Shown here one piece after another: positions 24,113 to 33,235 of a DNA stretch of 35,468 nucleotides; the first letter of the stretch is position 1, and the number at the start of each line of letters is the position of its first letter. The position numbers and the translations under genes are program-made. A model generated the notes under the pieces. The model ran no database searches. It saw nothing but the letters and a program-made list of their open reading frames with translations, and had not been told where the DNA came from. This DNA is from Tannerella sp. (GTDB taxonomy: Bacteria > Bacteroidota > Bacteroidia > Bacteroidales > Tannerellaceae): NCBI GenBank assembly GCA_031277335.1, contig JAITMM010000129.1, positions 1-35,468 of the forward strand, written 5' to 3'.

Positions 24113-25240
24113 ATGGAAGTGTTGATTAAAGAAGTAACGACGAAAAAGGAATTGAAGCGGTTTGTGAAGTTCAATATCGAACTTTACAAGGATTGCCCGT
24201 ATCATATTCCGGGATTGATAGCGGACGAGATGTTGACCTTGTCGAGAGATAAAAATCCGGCTTTTGAAATAGCGGAATCCATTTATTTTCTGGCATATAG
24301 AGACAACAGGATTGTCGGGCGGATTGCCGGCATCATCAATCACAGGAATAACGAGATATTCAACAAGAAGTACGCCCGTTTTGGGTTTGTAGACTTTATT
24401 GATGATGAGGAAGTCGTTGATAAACTGTTTGGTGCAGTTGAAGATTGGGCGCGCTCGAAGGGGATGACGGCCATTCACGGGCCGCTGGGCTTTAGCGACC
24501 TCGATCAAGAAGGGATGCTGATTGAAGGCTTTGACCAGCTTGGCACGATGGCGACAATATACAATTACGCTTACTATGCCAAGCATATCGAACGGATAAA
24601 CTACAGCAAAGACCTTGACTGGAAGGAATTTAAGATATTTATCCCGAAGGAAGTGCCTGAAAAGCACCTGCGCATCGGTGAAATCGTCAAGCAAAAATAC
24701 GGACTGACCGTTCTCAAGTTTAAACGGCGTAAAGACATTTGGCCGTACGCGCAGCGAATATTTGAGACAATGAATCAGGCCTACGCTCATCTATATGGAT
24801 TCACTCCGCTGACATCCAGGCAAATAGATTTTTACGTGAAAATGTATATTCCGATGGTTCGGTTGGACATGATCACTGTCATCATCCGGAAGGAAGACGA
24901 TGCCGTCGTAGGTTTTGCCATCACCTTGCCAAGCCTTTCCAACGCCCTCCGGAAAGCAAAAGGCAGGCTTTTCCCGTTCGGGCTTATTCATTTGCTTAAA
25001 GCGCTTAAAACGAAGCCGAAAGTCGTCGATCTGTATCTGATGGGCGTATTGCCCGAATATCAAAACAAAGGCGTAAATGCGTTGGTATTCAACGATTTGA
25101 TTCCTACGTACAATAAAGTGGGCGCCGTCTACGCAGAGAGCAATCCCGAACTGGAAACGAATAGCGCCATCCAATCGCAATGGACTTATTTCGACATCGA
25201 ACACCATAAGACAAGAAGGGCATTTAGCAAACAATTATAA
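24113..25240 (+). CDS. GNAT-like acetyltransferase family protein
   Basis: The protein is 375 residues from ATG 24113 (MEVLIKEVTTKKELKRF); an ATG 45 bases upstream would overlap the -7 box and is rejected. The N-terminal half (YKDCPYHIPGLIADEMLTL, AIHGPLGFSDLDQEGMLIEGF) is characteristic of a large conserved bacterial family with a GNAT-like fold. The C-terminal half contains VDLYLMGVLPEYQNKGVNALVFNDL, where QNKGVN takes the place of the acetyl-CoA pyrophosphate loop (Q/RxxGxG/A) of GNAT enzymes, followed by AESNPELETNSAIQSQW. The substrate is unknown. It is the first gene of a closely packed run, six bases before parE, and has its own -7 box. Confidence 0.75.
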   Translation: MEVLIKEVTTKKELKRFVKFNIELYKDCPYHIPGLIADEMLTLSRDKNPAFEIAESIYFLAYRDNRIVGRIAGIINHRNNEIFNKKYARFGFVDFIDDEEVVDKLFGAVEDWARSKGMTAIHGPLGFSDLDQEGMLIEGFDQLGTMATIYNYAYYAKHIERINYSKDLDWKEFKIFIPKEVPEKHLRIGEIVKQKYGLTVLKFKRRKDIWPYAQRIFETMNQAYAHLYGFTPLTSRQIDFYVKMYIPMVRLDMITVIIRKEDDAVVGFAITLPSLSNALRKAKGRLFPFGLIHLLKALKTKPKVVDLYLMGVLPEYQNKGVNALVFNDLIPTYNKVGAVYAESNPELETNSAIQSQWTYFDIEHHKTRRAFSKQL

Positions 25241-25246
25241 CGGAAT

Positions 25247-27127
25247 ATGAACGAAATCAATTCATTACTGCAGCAGCCGACAGACTATATAGACGACGAT
25301 ATCAAGACGCTTGAATGGCGCGAGCATATCCGCGTGCGTCCCGGCATGTATATCGGCAAGTTAGGCGACGGAACGGCTGCAGATGATGGTATCTATGTGC
25401 TGCTCAAAGAAGTACTGGACAATTGCATCGATGAATTTATGATGGGATACGGCAAGAGCATCACCGTGACCATCCAGGATAATAGAGTGACTATCAGAGA
25501 TTATGGACGCGGTATTCCTTTGAATAAAGTGATCGACGTCTCGAGCCGGATGAACACCGGCGCCAAATACGACAGCAAGGCGTTTAAGAAATCGGTAGGA
25601 CTTAACGGAGTGGGTATCAAGGCGGTTAATGCGTTGAGCAGTTCATTCAGGATTGCCAGCTTCCGCGACAATGAATGTAATGAAGTCGAATACGAGGCGG
25701 CCAATATCGTCCGGCAAACAGATATCGTTGCGACAAATGAACGCAACGGCACCCTTGTGTCATTTATCCCCGACCCTACCATTTTTATTAACTATGTATA
25801 TCAGGATGAGTTTGTTGAGAACCTGCTAAAGAATTACGTGTTTCTCAATGCCGGCCTGACCATCGTATACAACGGCAAAACGTTTCATTCGAAAAACGGA
25901 CTGGCGGATTTGCTCAATGAAAAGATGACGACCGACCCGCTATATCCGATTATTCATCTGAAAGGAGATGATATTGAAGTCGTTATCACGCATTGCAATC
26001 AATACGGAGAGGAGTATTATTCGTTTGTCAACGGTCAATATACGACGCAAGGCGGTTCGCATCTGTCGGCTTTCAAGGAGACGGTAGGACGTGTCATCAA
26101 AGAATATTACAACAAGGGATTTGAATACTCCGACATCCGTTCGGGCATCGTCGCCGCCATCAGCATCAAGGTGGAAGAGCCTGTGTTTGAGAGCCAAACG
26201 AAGACGAAATTAGGATCGAAAGACATGGGGCCGGAAGGTCCGTCGGTCTCCAAATTTATCGGCGACTTTATCAAGAAAGGATTGGATAACTATCTGCATA
26301 TCAACTCGGAGACATCGGATATCCTGCTTCGCAAAATCACCGAATCCGAGAAAGAACGTAAAGCCATCGCCGGTATAACAAAATTAGCCCGCGAGCGTGC
26401 AAAAAAGGCCAACCTGCACAACAAGAAACTGCGTGACTGCCGCATCCATCTGACCGATTCGAAAGTGGAAAACAAGGAAGAGTCATGTCTCTTTATCACC
26501 GAAGGCGATTCGGCCAGCGGCTCGATCACCAAAAGCCGCGACCCCAACCTGCAGGCCGTCTTCAGCCTGCGGGGCAAGCCGCTCAACTGCTTCGGTCTGA
26601 CAAAGAAGATAGTCTATGAAAATGAGGAATTTAACCTGCTTCAGGCTGCGCTGAATATCGAAGACGGACTGGAAGGATTGCGTTACAACAAAGTGATCAT
26701 TGCCACCGACGCCGATGTGGACGGAATGCATATCCGCCTGTTACTCATTACTTTCTTCCTTCAGTTCTTTCCCGAACTGATCAAGAGCGACCATGTATAC
26801 ATTTTGCAGACCCCGCTCTTCAGGGTGCGAAACAAGCAAAAAACGATTTATTGTTACAGCGAAGAAGAGCGCCAGCAGGCTGTCAAGGAGTTAGGCAAGA
26901 ATCCGGAGATCACGCGCTTCAAAGGGCTGGGAGAAATCTCGCCGGACGAGTTCAAGCATTTTATCGGGCCTGACATGCGCCTTGACCTTGTCTCCATCAA
27001 AAAGGAAGACCTCATCAAGGAGATGCTCGAGTTCTATATGGGCAAGAACACAATGGACAGGCAGCATTTCATTATCAAGAACTTGGTGGTGGAGGAGGAT
27101 TTGGTGAATGTGGAAATTGCGTCGTAA
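25247..27127 (+). CDS. parE: DNA topoisomerase IV subunit B
   Basis: This 626-residue ATPase subunit of a type IIA topoisomerase powers strand passage for chromosome decatenation. The GHKL ATPase domain shows [13 protein letters not shown] (the magnesium-binding Asn/Glu helix), DYGRGIP and [14 protein letters not shown]. The transducer has the [10 protein letters not shown] lysine loop. The TOPRIM domain shows EGDSASGSI and [13 protein letters not shown], with the acidic metal ligands, and ends with the GLGE motif in [12 protein letters not shown]. The length fits Bacteroidota ParE rather than GyrB. The gene starts six bases after the GNAT-like stop. The partner subunit ParC does not follow within the window; coaD is next instead. 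Confidence 0.9.
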   Translation: MNEINSLLQQPTDYIDDDIKTLEWREHIRVRPGMYIGKLGDGTAADDGIYVLLKEVLDNCIDEFMMGYGKSITVTIQDNRVTIRDYGRGIPLNKVIDVSSRMNTGAKYDSKAFKKSVGLNGVGIKAVNALSSSFRIASFRDNECNEVEYEAANIVRQTDIVATNERNGTLVSFIPDPTIFINYVYQDEFVENLLKNYVFLNAGLTIVYNGKTFHSKNGLADLLNEKMTTDPLYPIIHLKGDDIEVVITHCNQYGEEYYSFVNGQYTTQGGSHLSAFKETVGRVIKEYYNKGFEYSDIRSGIVAAISIKVEEPVFESQTKTKLGSKDMGPEGPSVSKFIGDFIKKGLDNYLHINSETSDILLRKITESEKERKAIAGITKLARERAKKANLHNKKLRDCRIHLTDSKVENKEESCLFITEGDSASGSITKSRDPNLQAVFSLRGKPLNCFGLTKKIVYENEEFNLLQAALNIEDGLEGLRYNKVIIATDADVDGMHIRLLLITFFLQFFPELIKSDHVYILQTPLFRVRNKQKTIYCYSEEERQQAVKELGKNPEITRFKGLGEISPDEFKHFIGPDMRLDLVSIKKEDLIKEMLEFYMGKNTMDRQHFIIKNLVVEEDLVNVEIAS

Positions 27128-27163
27128 ATTCAGTTATTCAGTTATTCAGTTACTCAATTATTC
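27128..27163 (+). repeat. Octanucleotide tandem repeat between parE and coaD
   Basis: Three perfect ATTCAGTT units (27128-27151), one degenerate ACTCAATT (27152-27159) and a half unit fill the whole gap between the parE stop and coaD start. It occupies the ribosome-binding region of coaD, so copy-number change would alter the spacing. Confidence 0.85.
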
Positions 27164-27625
27164 ATGACCATAAAGAGAGCCATATTTCCGGGTACATTCG
27201 ACCCGTTTACGATTGGACATCAATCGCTTGTTACACGTGCGTTGAAATTAGTTGACGAGGTCATCATCGCCATCGGCATCAACCGGCGTAAAACGGATTA
27301 TTTCCCGTTAGAAAAACGTAAAGAAATGATTGCTAACGTATACCGAGGCAATGACCACGTCAAGGTGATGGATTACGACTCAACGACGGTAGATTTTGCC
27401 ATTTCGGTCGATGCTCAGTTTATTTTGCGTGGAATACGCACGGTAAAGGATTTTGAATATGAAAAATCTATTGCCGACGTCAACAGACAACTTACAGGTA
27501 TCGAGACTTTTATCCTATTTACAGAGCCTGAACATACGCATATCAGTTCAACTATTGTACGCGAATTATTGCGTTTTAATAAAGATGTATCGGCTTTTGT
27601 ACCAAAAGAAACAAATTTATATTAA
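27164..27625 (+). CDS. coaD: Phosphopantetheine adenylyltransferase
   Basis: This 153-residue enzyme makes dephospho-CoA from 4'-phosphopantetheine and ATP, the penultimate step of CoA synthesis. The nucleotidyltransferase signature TIGH is at 16-19 in [24 protein letters not shown] and the C-terminal [10 protein letters not shown] (ISSTxxRE) complete the active site. Length is normal. The start ATG directly abuts an octanucleotide tandem repeat and has no Shine-Dalgarno sequence. It is followed seven bases after its stop by the S41 protease gene, so the run is probably one transcript. Confidence 0.96.
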   Translation: MTIKRAIFPGTFDPFTIGHQSLVTRALKLVDEVIIAIGINRRKTDYFPLEKRKEMIANVYRGNDHVKVMDYDSTTVDFAISVDAQFILRGIRTVKDFEYEKSIADVNRQLTGIETFILFTEPEHTHISSTIVRELLRFNKDVSAFVPKETNLY

Positions 27626-27632
27626 CATTACA

Positions 27633-29234
27633 ATGAAAATCAAAAACTTACTTATCATTTGCAGCATATTGGCATTGTCTATTTCTCAAGTCAATGCCCA
27701 GCAACGCCCTTTATCGGAAAATGAGGTTAAGCTTATCACAGCATTTAGCTATATATCACGCTTATACGTAGACCAAACCGATAATAAAAAGTTAGTGGAA
27801 GATGGCATCAGAGGAATTTTGGAAAAGTTAGACCCTCACTCCGAATATTCCGACCCTGAAGAAACGAAAGAACTCACCGAACCGTTAGAAAGCAATTTCG
27901 ACGGTATCGGAATACAGTATAACATGCTGTTAGACACATTATACGTCATACAAGTGATTTCAGGCGGACCTTCCGAAAAGGTTGGTCTATTGGCAGGAGA
28001 CCGCATATTATTTGTAAATGATTCACTGATAGCCGGTGTGAACATGAAAAATACCGATATCCAGAAGCGGTTGAGAGGCCCTAAAGGAACGGAAGTAGAG
28101 ATAAAAGTAAAAAGAGGCGGCATCGCAGAATTAATTGATTTCAAGATTATTAGAGGCAAAATCCCTATCTATAGTTTAGAAGCTGCTTATATGCTCGACA
28201 AGTCAACCGGATACATTCGTCTCAACCGTTTCGCCGCATCATCGACTGAAGAGTTCAGGGAAGCCGTTGACACACTGAAAAAGCAAGGCATGGAAAACAT
28301 GATTTTGGACTTGCAGAGCAATGGCGGTGGTTATCTGCATATTGCCAATGATATTGCCGATGATTTCCTGGGAAAAGGGCAATTAATCGTATATATGCAA
28401 GGCAACCGTCAGCCCAGAAAAGATGAATTGGCAACAGAAAAAGGATGCTTCGAGACGGGCAGATTAGTGATCATGGTGGACGAGACATCTGCTTCGGCCA
28501 GCGAAATAGTATCGGGAGCCGTTCAGGATTGGGATCGAGGCGTGATTCTGGGACGTCGCACATTTGGTAAAGGGCTGGTACAGTCACCTATACCGCTGCA
28601 AGACGGCTCGATGATTCGCCTGACGACAGCCCGTTATTATACTCCGAGCGGACGTTTTATCCAAAAACCGTATACCGGAGGCAACGAACAAGCCTATAAC
28701 CGCGACATCCTCGAACGCTACAATCGCGGCGAACTGATGAGCGCAGACAGTGTGCATTTCCCTGATTCTCTTAAATATAACACATTAGTTACGAAGCGCA
28801 CGGTTTATGGCGGCGGCGGCATCATGCCCGACGTCTTTGTCCCTTTAGACACAACGCGTTACACGGACTATCATCGCAGAATTTCAAATTTAGGCCTGAT
28901 TGTCAGAACTGAAATGAACTATATTGACCTCAATCGCAAAGTATTGAGTCAGAAATATACTGACATCAAATCCTTTATTAACGAATTTGAAGTTCCTGAA
29001 GAATTGATGCAACAGCTTCTAAATATGGCTACCGAAGAAAAAGTCGAATTTAATGAAGAACAATACAACAAATCAAAGTCGCAGTTAAAGCTTCATTTAA
29101 AGGCACTTATAGCGCGTGATCTATTCAACATAAATGAATATTTCCAAATTATCAACGAGGATAACCCCAGCTTAAAAGTAGCTCTGCAACTGATTAACAA
29201 TCCGATAGAATATAACAGAATTTTAGGAATATAA
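27633..29234 (+). CDS. S41 family C-terminal processing peptidase (PDZ serine protease)
   Basis: From ATG 27633 the protein has 533 residues with a signal peptide (MKIKNLLIICSILALSISQVNAQ), showing that earlier in-frame starts inside coaD are not used. A PDZ domain spans about 85-165 (FDGIGIQYNML...GPSEKVGLLAGDRILFVND). The protease core has YIRLNRF, LDLQSNGGG (225-233), the nucleophile-bearing DETSASASEIVSG (283-295) and the general-base Lys313 in RTFGKGLVQ. These are the Ser/Lys dyad motifs of CtpA/Prc proteases, which process or degrade proteins at the C-terminus in the periplasm. The C-terminal 130 residues are a less conserved helical extension. It follows coaD by seven bases and precedes the helicase gene by six. 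Confidence 0.93.
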   Translation: MKIKNLLIICSILALSISQVNAQQRPLSENEVKLITAFSYISRLYVDQTDNKKLVEDGIRGILEKLDPHSEYSDPEETKELTEPLESNFDGIGIQYNMLLDTLYVIQVISGGPSEKVGLLAGDRILFVNDSLIAGVNMKNTDIQKRLRGPKGTEVEIKVKRGGIAELIDFKIIRGKIPIYSLEAAYMLDKSTGYIRLNRFAASSTEEFREAVDTLKKQGMENMILDLQSNGGGYLHIANDIADDFLGKGQLIVYMQGNRQPRKDELATEKGCFETGRLVIMVDETSASASEIVSGAVQDWDRGVILGRRTFGKGLVQSPIPLQDGSMIRLTTARYYTPSGRFIQKPYTGGNEQAYNRDILERYNRGELMSADSVHFPDSLKYNTLVTKRTVYGGGGIMPDVFVPLDTTRYTDYHRRISNLGLIVRTEMNYIDLNRKVLSQKYTDIKSFINEFEVPEELMQQLLNMATEEKVEFNEEQYNKSKSQLKLHLKALIARDLFNINEYFQIINEDNPSLKVALQLINNPIEYNRILGI

Positions 29235-29240
29235 ACTTAT

Positions 29241-31082
29241 TTGAAAACATTTGAAGAATTAGGAATTGCTTCGACGCTGTTGAAGGCAATTCAGGAGATG
29301 GGATACGAATCGCCCATGCCCGTGCAGGAGGAAGTGATTCCTCTGCTACTGGGAAATGATAACGATGTCATTGCATTAGCTCAAACGGGAACAGGAAAAA
29401 CGGCAGCTTACGGATTGCCTATCCTGCAAAAAATAGATGTAGAAAAGAATGTCCCCCAGGCGCTTATTCTCTGTCCGACACGAGAATTGTGCCTGCAAAT
29501 TGCAGGAGACCTCAACGACTACTCCAAGTATTTGAACCAATTGAAGGTGCTACCCGTATATGGAGGCTCAAGCATTGAAAGTCAGATTAAAACGCTAAAG
29601 AAAGGCGTACATGTCGTAGTTGCAACACCGGGAAGACTATTGGATTTGATGAGCCGCAAGACAGTCAGTCTGAAAGATATAGAAAATGTGGTATTGGACG
29701 AAGCCGACGAAATGCTCGATATGGGTTTCACCGACAGCATTAATGCCATTTTAGCCGAAGCACCCGTATCAAGAAATATGCTTCTCTTTTCAGCCACCAT
29801 GCCGCAAGAAATATCCAGGATTACAAAGCAATACATGCGCAATCCGAAAGAGATTGTCATCGGCAGGAAAAATGAAGGCGCCGCAAATATTCGTCACATA
29901 TATTATATGGTACACGCGAGCGACAAATATTTGGCGTTGAAACGTATCGTAGACTATTATCCTAATATTTACGGGATTGTCTTCTGCCGTACGAGGAAAG
30001 AGACGCAAGAAATTGCGGACAAACTGATCCAGGACGGATATAATGCCGATTCGCTGCATGGCGAACTCAGTCAGGCACAACGCGATACGGTGATGCAGAA
30101 ATTTCGGGTCAAAAACTTGCAACTGCTGATAGCCACCGATGTAGCTGCTCGCGGACTCGATGTAGACGACCTGACGCATGTCATTCACTACGGCCTTCCC
30201 GATGAAACGGAGTCATATACACATCGCAGCGGACGAACGGGCAGGGTCGGAAAAACAGGTATCTCCATCGCCATCTGCCATATAAAAGAAAAACGTAAAA
30301 TACGGGATATCAGCCAATTTATCAATAAGACATTTGAAAAAGGCACTTTTCCGACAGGTCAGGCAATTTGCGAAAAACAACTGTTCAACTTTATAGACCG
30401 ATTGGAAAAAGTCGAAGTCAATGAAGATGAAATTGCCTCGTTGATGCCCTCCGTATTTAGAAAATTAGAATGGTTGGAGAAAGAAGATGTCGTTAAAAGA
30501 TTGATATCCTTGGAATTTAACATGATGCTTAATTATTACCGCGATGCTGACGATATTGTCTCGGTAGAAGATACGCCTGCGCGTAGTTCCCGCTCAAAAT
30601 CAAGCTCCAATAGATCTCAAAACGACGTAAATGAAGATTATTTCGAAAAAAAATCAAAACAAAACAAACGCGCCACTAATCAAATTGACGAAGACTTTGA
30701 GCGGCTCTTGTTGAACTTCGGAAAAGCGGACGGCATCTCGCCGGGACAACTTATAGAACTGGTTAACAAATGTGTACCCGGCAAAGTGCAAATCGGAAGG
30801 ATTGATTTAAAAGATCAATTTTCATTTTTTGAAGTGGCTCGCAAAGATGTGCAGCGTGTCATTAATCGAATGAACAGCTTTGAAATAGACGGACAGGTGA
30901 TTTCAGTCGAGGCTGTCCAAGGCAATTTTCGCGATAAAAATCAACAAACTTCTGCCTCAACGCGAAAGCGCGACCGAAAACGCAACAATGACCGTAAGAG
31001 TAAATTCAATGACAACAACAGCCAAAAGCCGTGGCGTCAACATTCGAAGACTCGTTTCAACCGAAAGAGTATGCACAAGTAG
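29241..31082 (+). CDS. DEAD-box ATP-dependent RNA helicase with DbpA-type RNA-binding domain
   Basis: This 613-residue helicase shows all core motifs: Q motif PMPVQEEVIP, AQTGTGKT, PTRELCLQI, TPGRLLDL, DEADEMLDMGF, SATMP, then IVFCRTRKETQEI, TDVAARGLDV and HRSGRTGRVGKTG. Residues about 495-555 (SPGQLIELVNKCVPGKVQIGRIDLKDQFSFFEV) form a DbpA/CsdA-type RNA-binding domain, and the tail is basic and low-complexity (KRDRKRNNDRKSK...). Such proteins remodel ribosomal or cold-stabilised RNA. The start is TTG at 29241: homologues begin at this MKTFEELG segment, and the next in-frame ATG would delete the Q motif region. AGGA lies about 13 bases upstream. It follows the S41 gene by six bases. Confidence 0.93.
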   Translation: MKTFEELGIASTLLKAIQEMGYESPMPVQEEVIPLLLGNDNDVIALAQTGTGKTAAYGLPILQKIDVEKNVPQALILCPTRELCLQIAGDLNDYSKYLNQLKVLPVYGGSSIESQIKTLKKGVHVVVATPGRLLDLMSRKTVSLKDIENVVLDEADEMLDMGFTDSINAILAEAPVSRNMLLFSATMPQEISRITKQYMRNPKEIVIGRKNEGAANIRHIYYMVHASDKYLALKRIVDYYPNIYGIVFCRTRKETQEIADKLIQDGYNADSLHGELSQAQRDTVMQKFRVKNLQLLIATDVAARGLDVDDLTHVIHYGLPDETESYTHRSGRTGRVGKTGISIAICHIKEKRKIRDISQFINKTFEKGTFPTGQAICEKQLFNFIDRLEKVEVNEDEIASLMPSVFRKLEWLEKEDVVKRLISLEFNMMLNYYRDADDIVSVEDTPARSSRSKSSSNRSQNDVNEDYFEKKSKQNKRATNQIDEDFERLLLNFGKADGISPGQLIELVNKCVPGKVQIGRIDLKDQFSFFEVARKDVQRVINRMNSFEIDGQVISVEAVQGNFRDKNQQTSASTRKRDRKRNNDRKSKFNDNNSQKPWRQHSKTRFNRKSMHK

Positions 31083-31091
31083 CTGTTTCAT

Positions 31092-31110
31092 TCTAAAAAA
31101 AACATTTTTA
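31092..31110 (+). terminator. Possible terminator after the helicase gene
   Basis: CTAAAAA-aaaca-TTTTTAG forms a short AT stem shortly after the stop codon. A second short dyad CGTG...CACG and a T-run follow within 50 bases. Evidence is positional and weak. Confidence 0.3.
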
Positions 31111-31178
31111 GAGACGTGACGCGCCACGATTTATATTGTTTTTTTGTCTAAAAAAATGCCCTATTCGTTGTTTTTTCT

Positions 31179-31186
31179 TATTTTTG
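31179..31186 (+). promoter_or_regulatory. -7 box for the Ig-like lipoprotein gene
   Basis: TATTTTTG matches TAnnTTTG, 24 bases before the ATG at 31210. No -33 TTTG at proper distance. Confidence 0.45.
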
Positions 31187-31209
31187 TCCACAATTAGATA
31201 AGGTTTCAG

Positions 31210-33153
31210 ATGAAATTCAGGGTTTATCATTTGATATGTGCGTTGACTACTGTCGTTATCATGGCGGCATTTGCCGTGTCGTGCGCCAATATGGCGTCGC
31301 CAAATGGAGGCCCCTACGATGAAAAACCACCGGTTTTACTCAGCAGCACACCTCAACTGCTTCAGACAAATTATGTCGGAAAAAAGATTGAACTCACCTT
31401 TGATGAAATTATTCAGATTGAAAAACCATCTGAGAATGTGATTGTCACTCCGCCGCAGAAGTCGTTGCCCGTCATCCGCACGGCCGGAAAGAAGATTGTG
31501 ATCGAACTGCAAGATACGCTCCAGAATGACGTGACTTATACGATTGACTTTACAAGCTCAGTATCAGATAATAACGAAAAGAATCCGATCGAAAATTTCA
31601 GTTTTGCTTTCTCTACGGGCAACGAGATAGATTCGATGGCCGTCTCGGGCACAGTCCTGAATGCTATGGATTTAGAGCCAATGCCGGGCATACTTGTCGG
31701 GTTACACAAGAATCTGGAGGATACGGCATTTACAACTACTGCTTTCACCCGAACATCAAAGACGAATGATAAGGGACAGTTTACAATACGAAATGTGGCC
31801 GAAGGAACGTATCGCATTTATGCTCTGAACGATGCCAACCGCGACTACAAGTTTGATCAGCCGGGCGAAGACATAGCTTTTTACGATTCCATCATAATCC
31901 CGAGTTTCGTGCCGGCCACCCGCCAAGATACGATATGGAAAGATTCCTTGACTGTGGATACGATTATGGTAGTAGATTACAACCGTTTTTTGCCTGACAG
32001 CATCGTACTCCGACTGTTCAAGGAGAAATTCCAGCGTCAATATATGCTGCGCCCCGAACGGACGCAACAGAATCTTTTCACTTTAAAATTCAATGCACCC
32101 TTGGATACGTTGCCTGTCATTGAATTAATTGATAATCCGCCTTCCGAAGAGTGGTATTTCCAACAAATACCGGACGATCCTGTAAGTGTAAATTATTGGA
32201 TTAAAGACTCTTTAATCTACCAAAGAGACACGTTGCATCTCTCGATAACATATCTCAGGACAGATTCGCTCATGCAACTTGAGCTGAAGACCGATACTGT
32301 TCATCTGGCTGCAAGACGGCAATCGGCAACATCGCAACGAAGGACAAGAGCCAAAGATGACCAACCTCCGCCAATCGAATTTTTAACGCCAACATTCTCA
32401 ATATCAGGAGTAGCCGAGGTCTATGATACTCTTTCCATAACTTTTCCGGAGCCGATTCTTGACTTGTCGAAAGATATTTTCACATTGGAACTTCAGGAGG
32501 ATACGCTTTGGAACCAAGTTGAGTTTAATTTTGTGCAAGACAGCGTAAATGTGTTGAGATATTACTTCGAGCGAAGTTGGAAATACAACGAAAAATACAG
32601 ATTGACAGTTGATTCAGCTCAGATTTACAGCATATACGGCAAATGGAATGATAAGATTCAATCTTCGTTCGGCTTCAAATCGGATGACGCCTACGGTCAT
32701 CTATTTTTAGAAATCAGCGACATATCGTCACCTGCATTCGTGGAGTTGCTCGATGCTAACGACGCCCCGTTACGCAAAGCAACAGTAAAGGATGGAGGTG
32801 CGTTATTTATTAATTTACTGCCTAATAAGTATTATGCCCGACTTATTGTCGATACAAATGAAAACGGCAAATGGGATACGGGCAACTACGCCGACAAACT
32901 GCACCCAGAAGAAGTCTATTATTCGCCTGTATTCTACGAAATACGTGCAAACTGGAAAGTAGATGAGCCGTGGAATGTCTTGTCACGATCTCTAATCAAG
33001 CAAAAACCGATGGATATAACAAAAAATAAACCCAAAGATGTCACAAGACCAAAACGAAATTACAAGGAAGAAAGCAAAACGCCGTCACGCAGTTCCGGCG
33101 GTATGGGGGGCATGGGCGGCATGGGTGGTCTCAGGGGATTGGGAGGTTTTTGA
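31210..33153 (+). CDS. Ig-like domain-containing surface/periplasmic lipoprotein
   Basis: This 647-residue protein has a lipoprotein signal with lipobox AVSC (Cys25) followed by ANMASPNGGPYDEKPPVLLSSTP. Residues about 35-135 form an SbsA-type Ig-like domain (IELTFDEIIQIEKPSENVIVTPP...VTYTIDFTSSVSDNNEKNP). A carboxypeptidase-regulatory-like/SpaA-type strand region follows at about 145-215 (SGTVLNAMDLEPMPGILVGL...TIRNVAEGTYRIYALNDANRDYKFD), and a similar GALFINLLPNKYYARLIVDTNENGKWDTG lies near 540-567. The C-terminus ends in a Gly/Met-rich repeat (GGMGGMGGMGG). Conserved across Bacteroidota, its role is not known; an outer-membrane structural role is likely. A DUF3108 gene follows 82 bases later on the same strand. 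Confidence 0.82.
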   Translation: MKFRVYHLICALTTVVIMAAFAVSCANMASPNGGPYDEKPPVLLSSTPQLLQTNYVGKKIELTFDEIIQIEKPSENVIVTPPQKSLPVIRTAGKKIVIELQDTLQNDVTYTIDFTSSVSDNNEKNPIENFSFAFSTGNEIDSMAVSGTVLNAMDLEPMPGILVGLHKNLEDTAFTTTAFTRTSKTNDKGQFTIRNVAEGTYRIYALNDANRDYKFDQPGEDIAFYDSIIIPSFVPATRQDTIWKDSLTVDTIMVVDYNRFLPDSIVLRLFKEKFQRQYMLRPERTQQNLFTLKFNAPLDTLPVIELIDNPPSEEWYFQQIPDDPVSVNYWIKDSLIYQRDTLHLSITYLRTDSLMQLELKTDTVHLAARRQSATSQRRTRAKDDQPPPIEFLTPTFSISGVAEVYDTLSITFPEPILDLSKDIFTLELQEDTLWNQVEFNFVQDSVNVLRYYFERSWKYNEKYRLTVDSAQIYSIYGKWNDKIQSSFGFKSDDAYGHLFLEISDISSPAFVELLDANDAPLRKATVKDGGALFINLLPNKYYARLIVDTNENGKWDTGNYADKLHPEEVYYSPVFYEIRANWKVDEPWNVLSRSLIKQKPMDITKNKPKDVTRPKRNYKEESKTPSRSSGGMGGMGGMGGLRGLGGF

Positions 33154-33235
33154 CGGCAACCCTGTAAACGGCCTTCCGCGCTTGAGTCTGAATCGCATTT
33201 TCAGCAGACGCCTCACAAACATCATTCCGCACCTG

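Noticed and set aside
24101-24790. Minus-strand frame of 229 codons opposite the GNAT-like gene
   Set aside because: Shadow of the real gene; no start signals and no family resemblance.
27453-27632. N-terminal extension of the S41 protease into coaD
   Set aside because: The signal peptide begins at ATG 27633; the upstream frame is coaD read in another frame.
33038-33235. N-terminal extension of the DUF3108 protein
   Set aside because: It overlaps the Ig-like gene in another frame and would bury the signal peptide that begins at ATG 33236.
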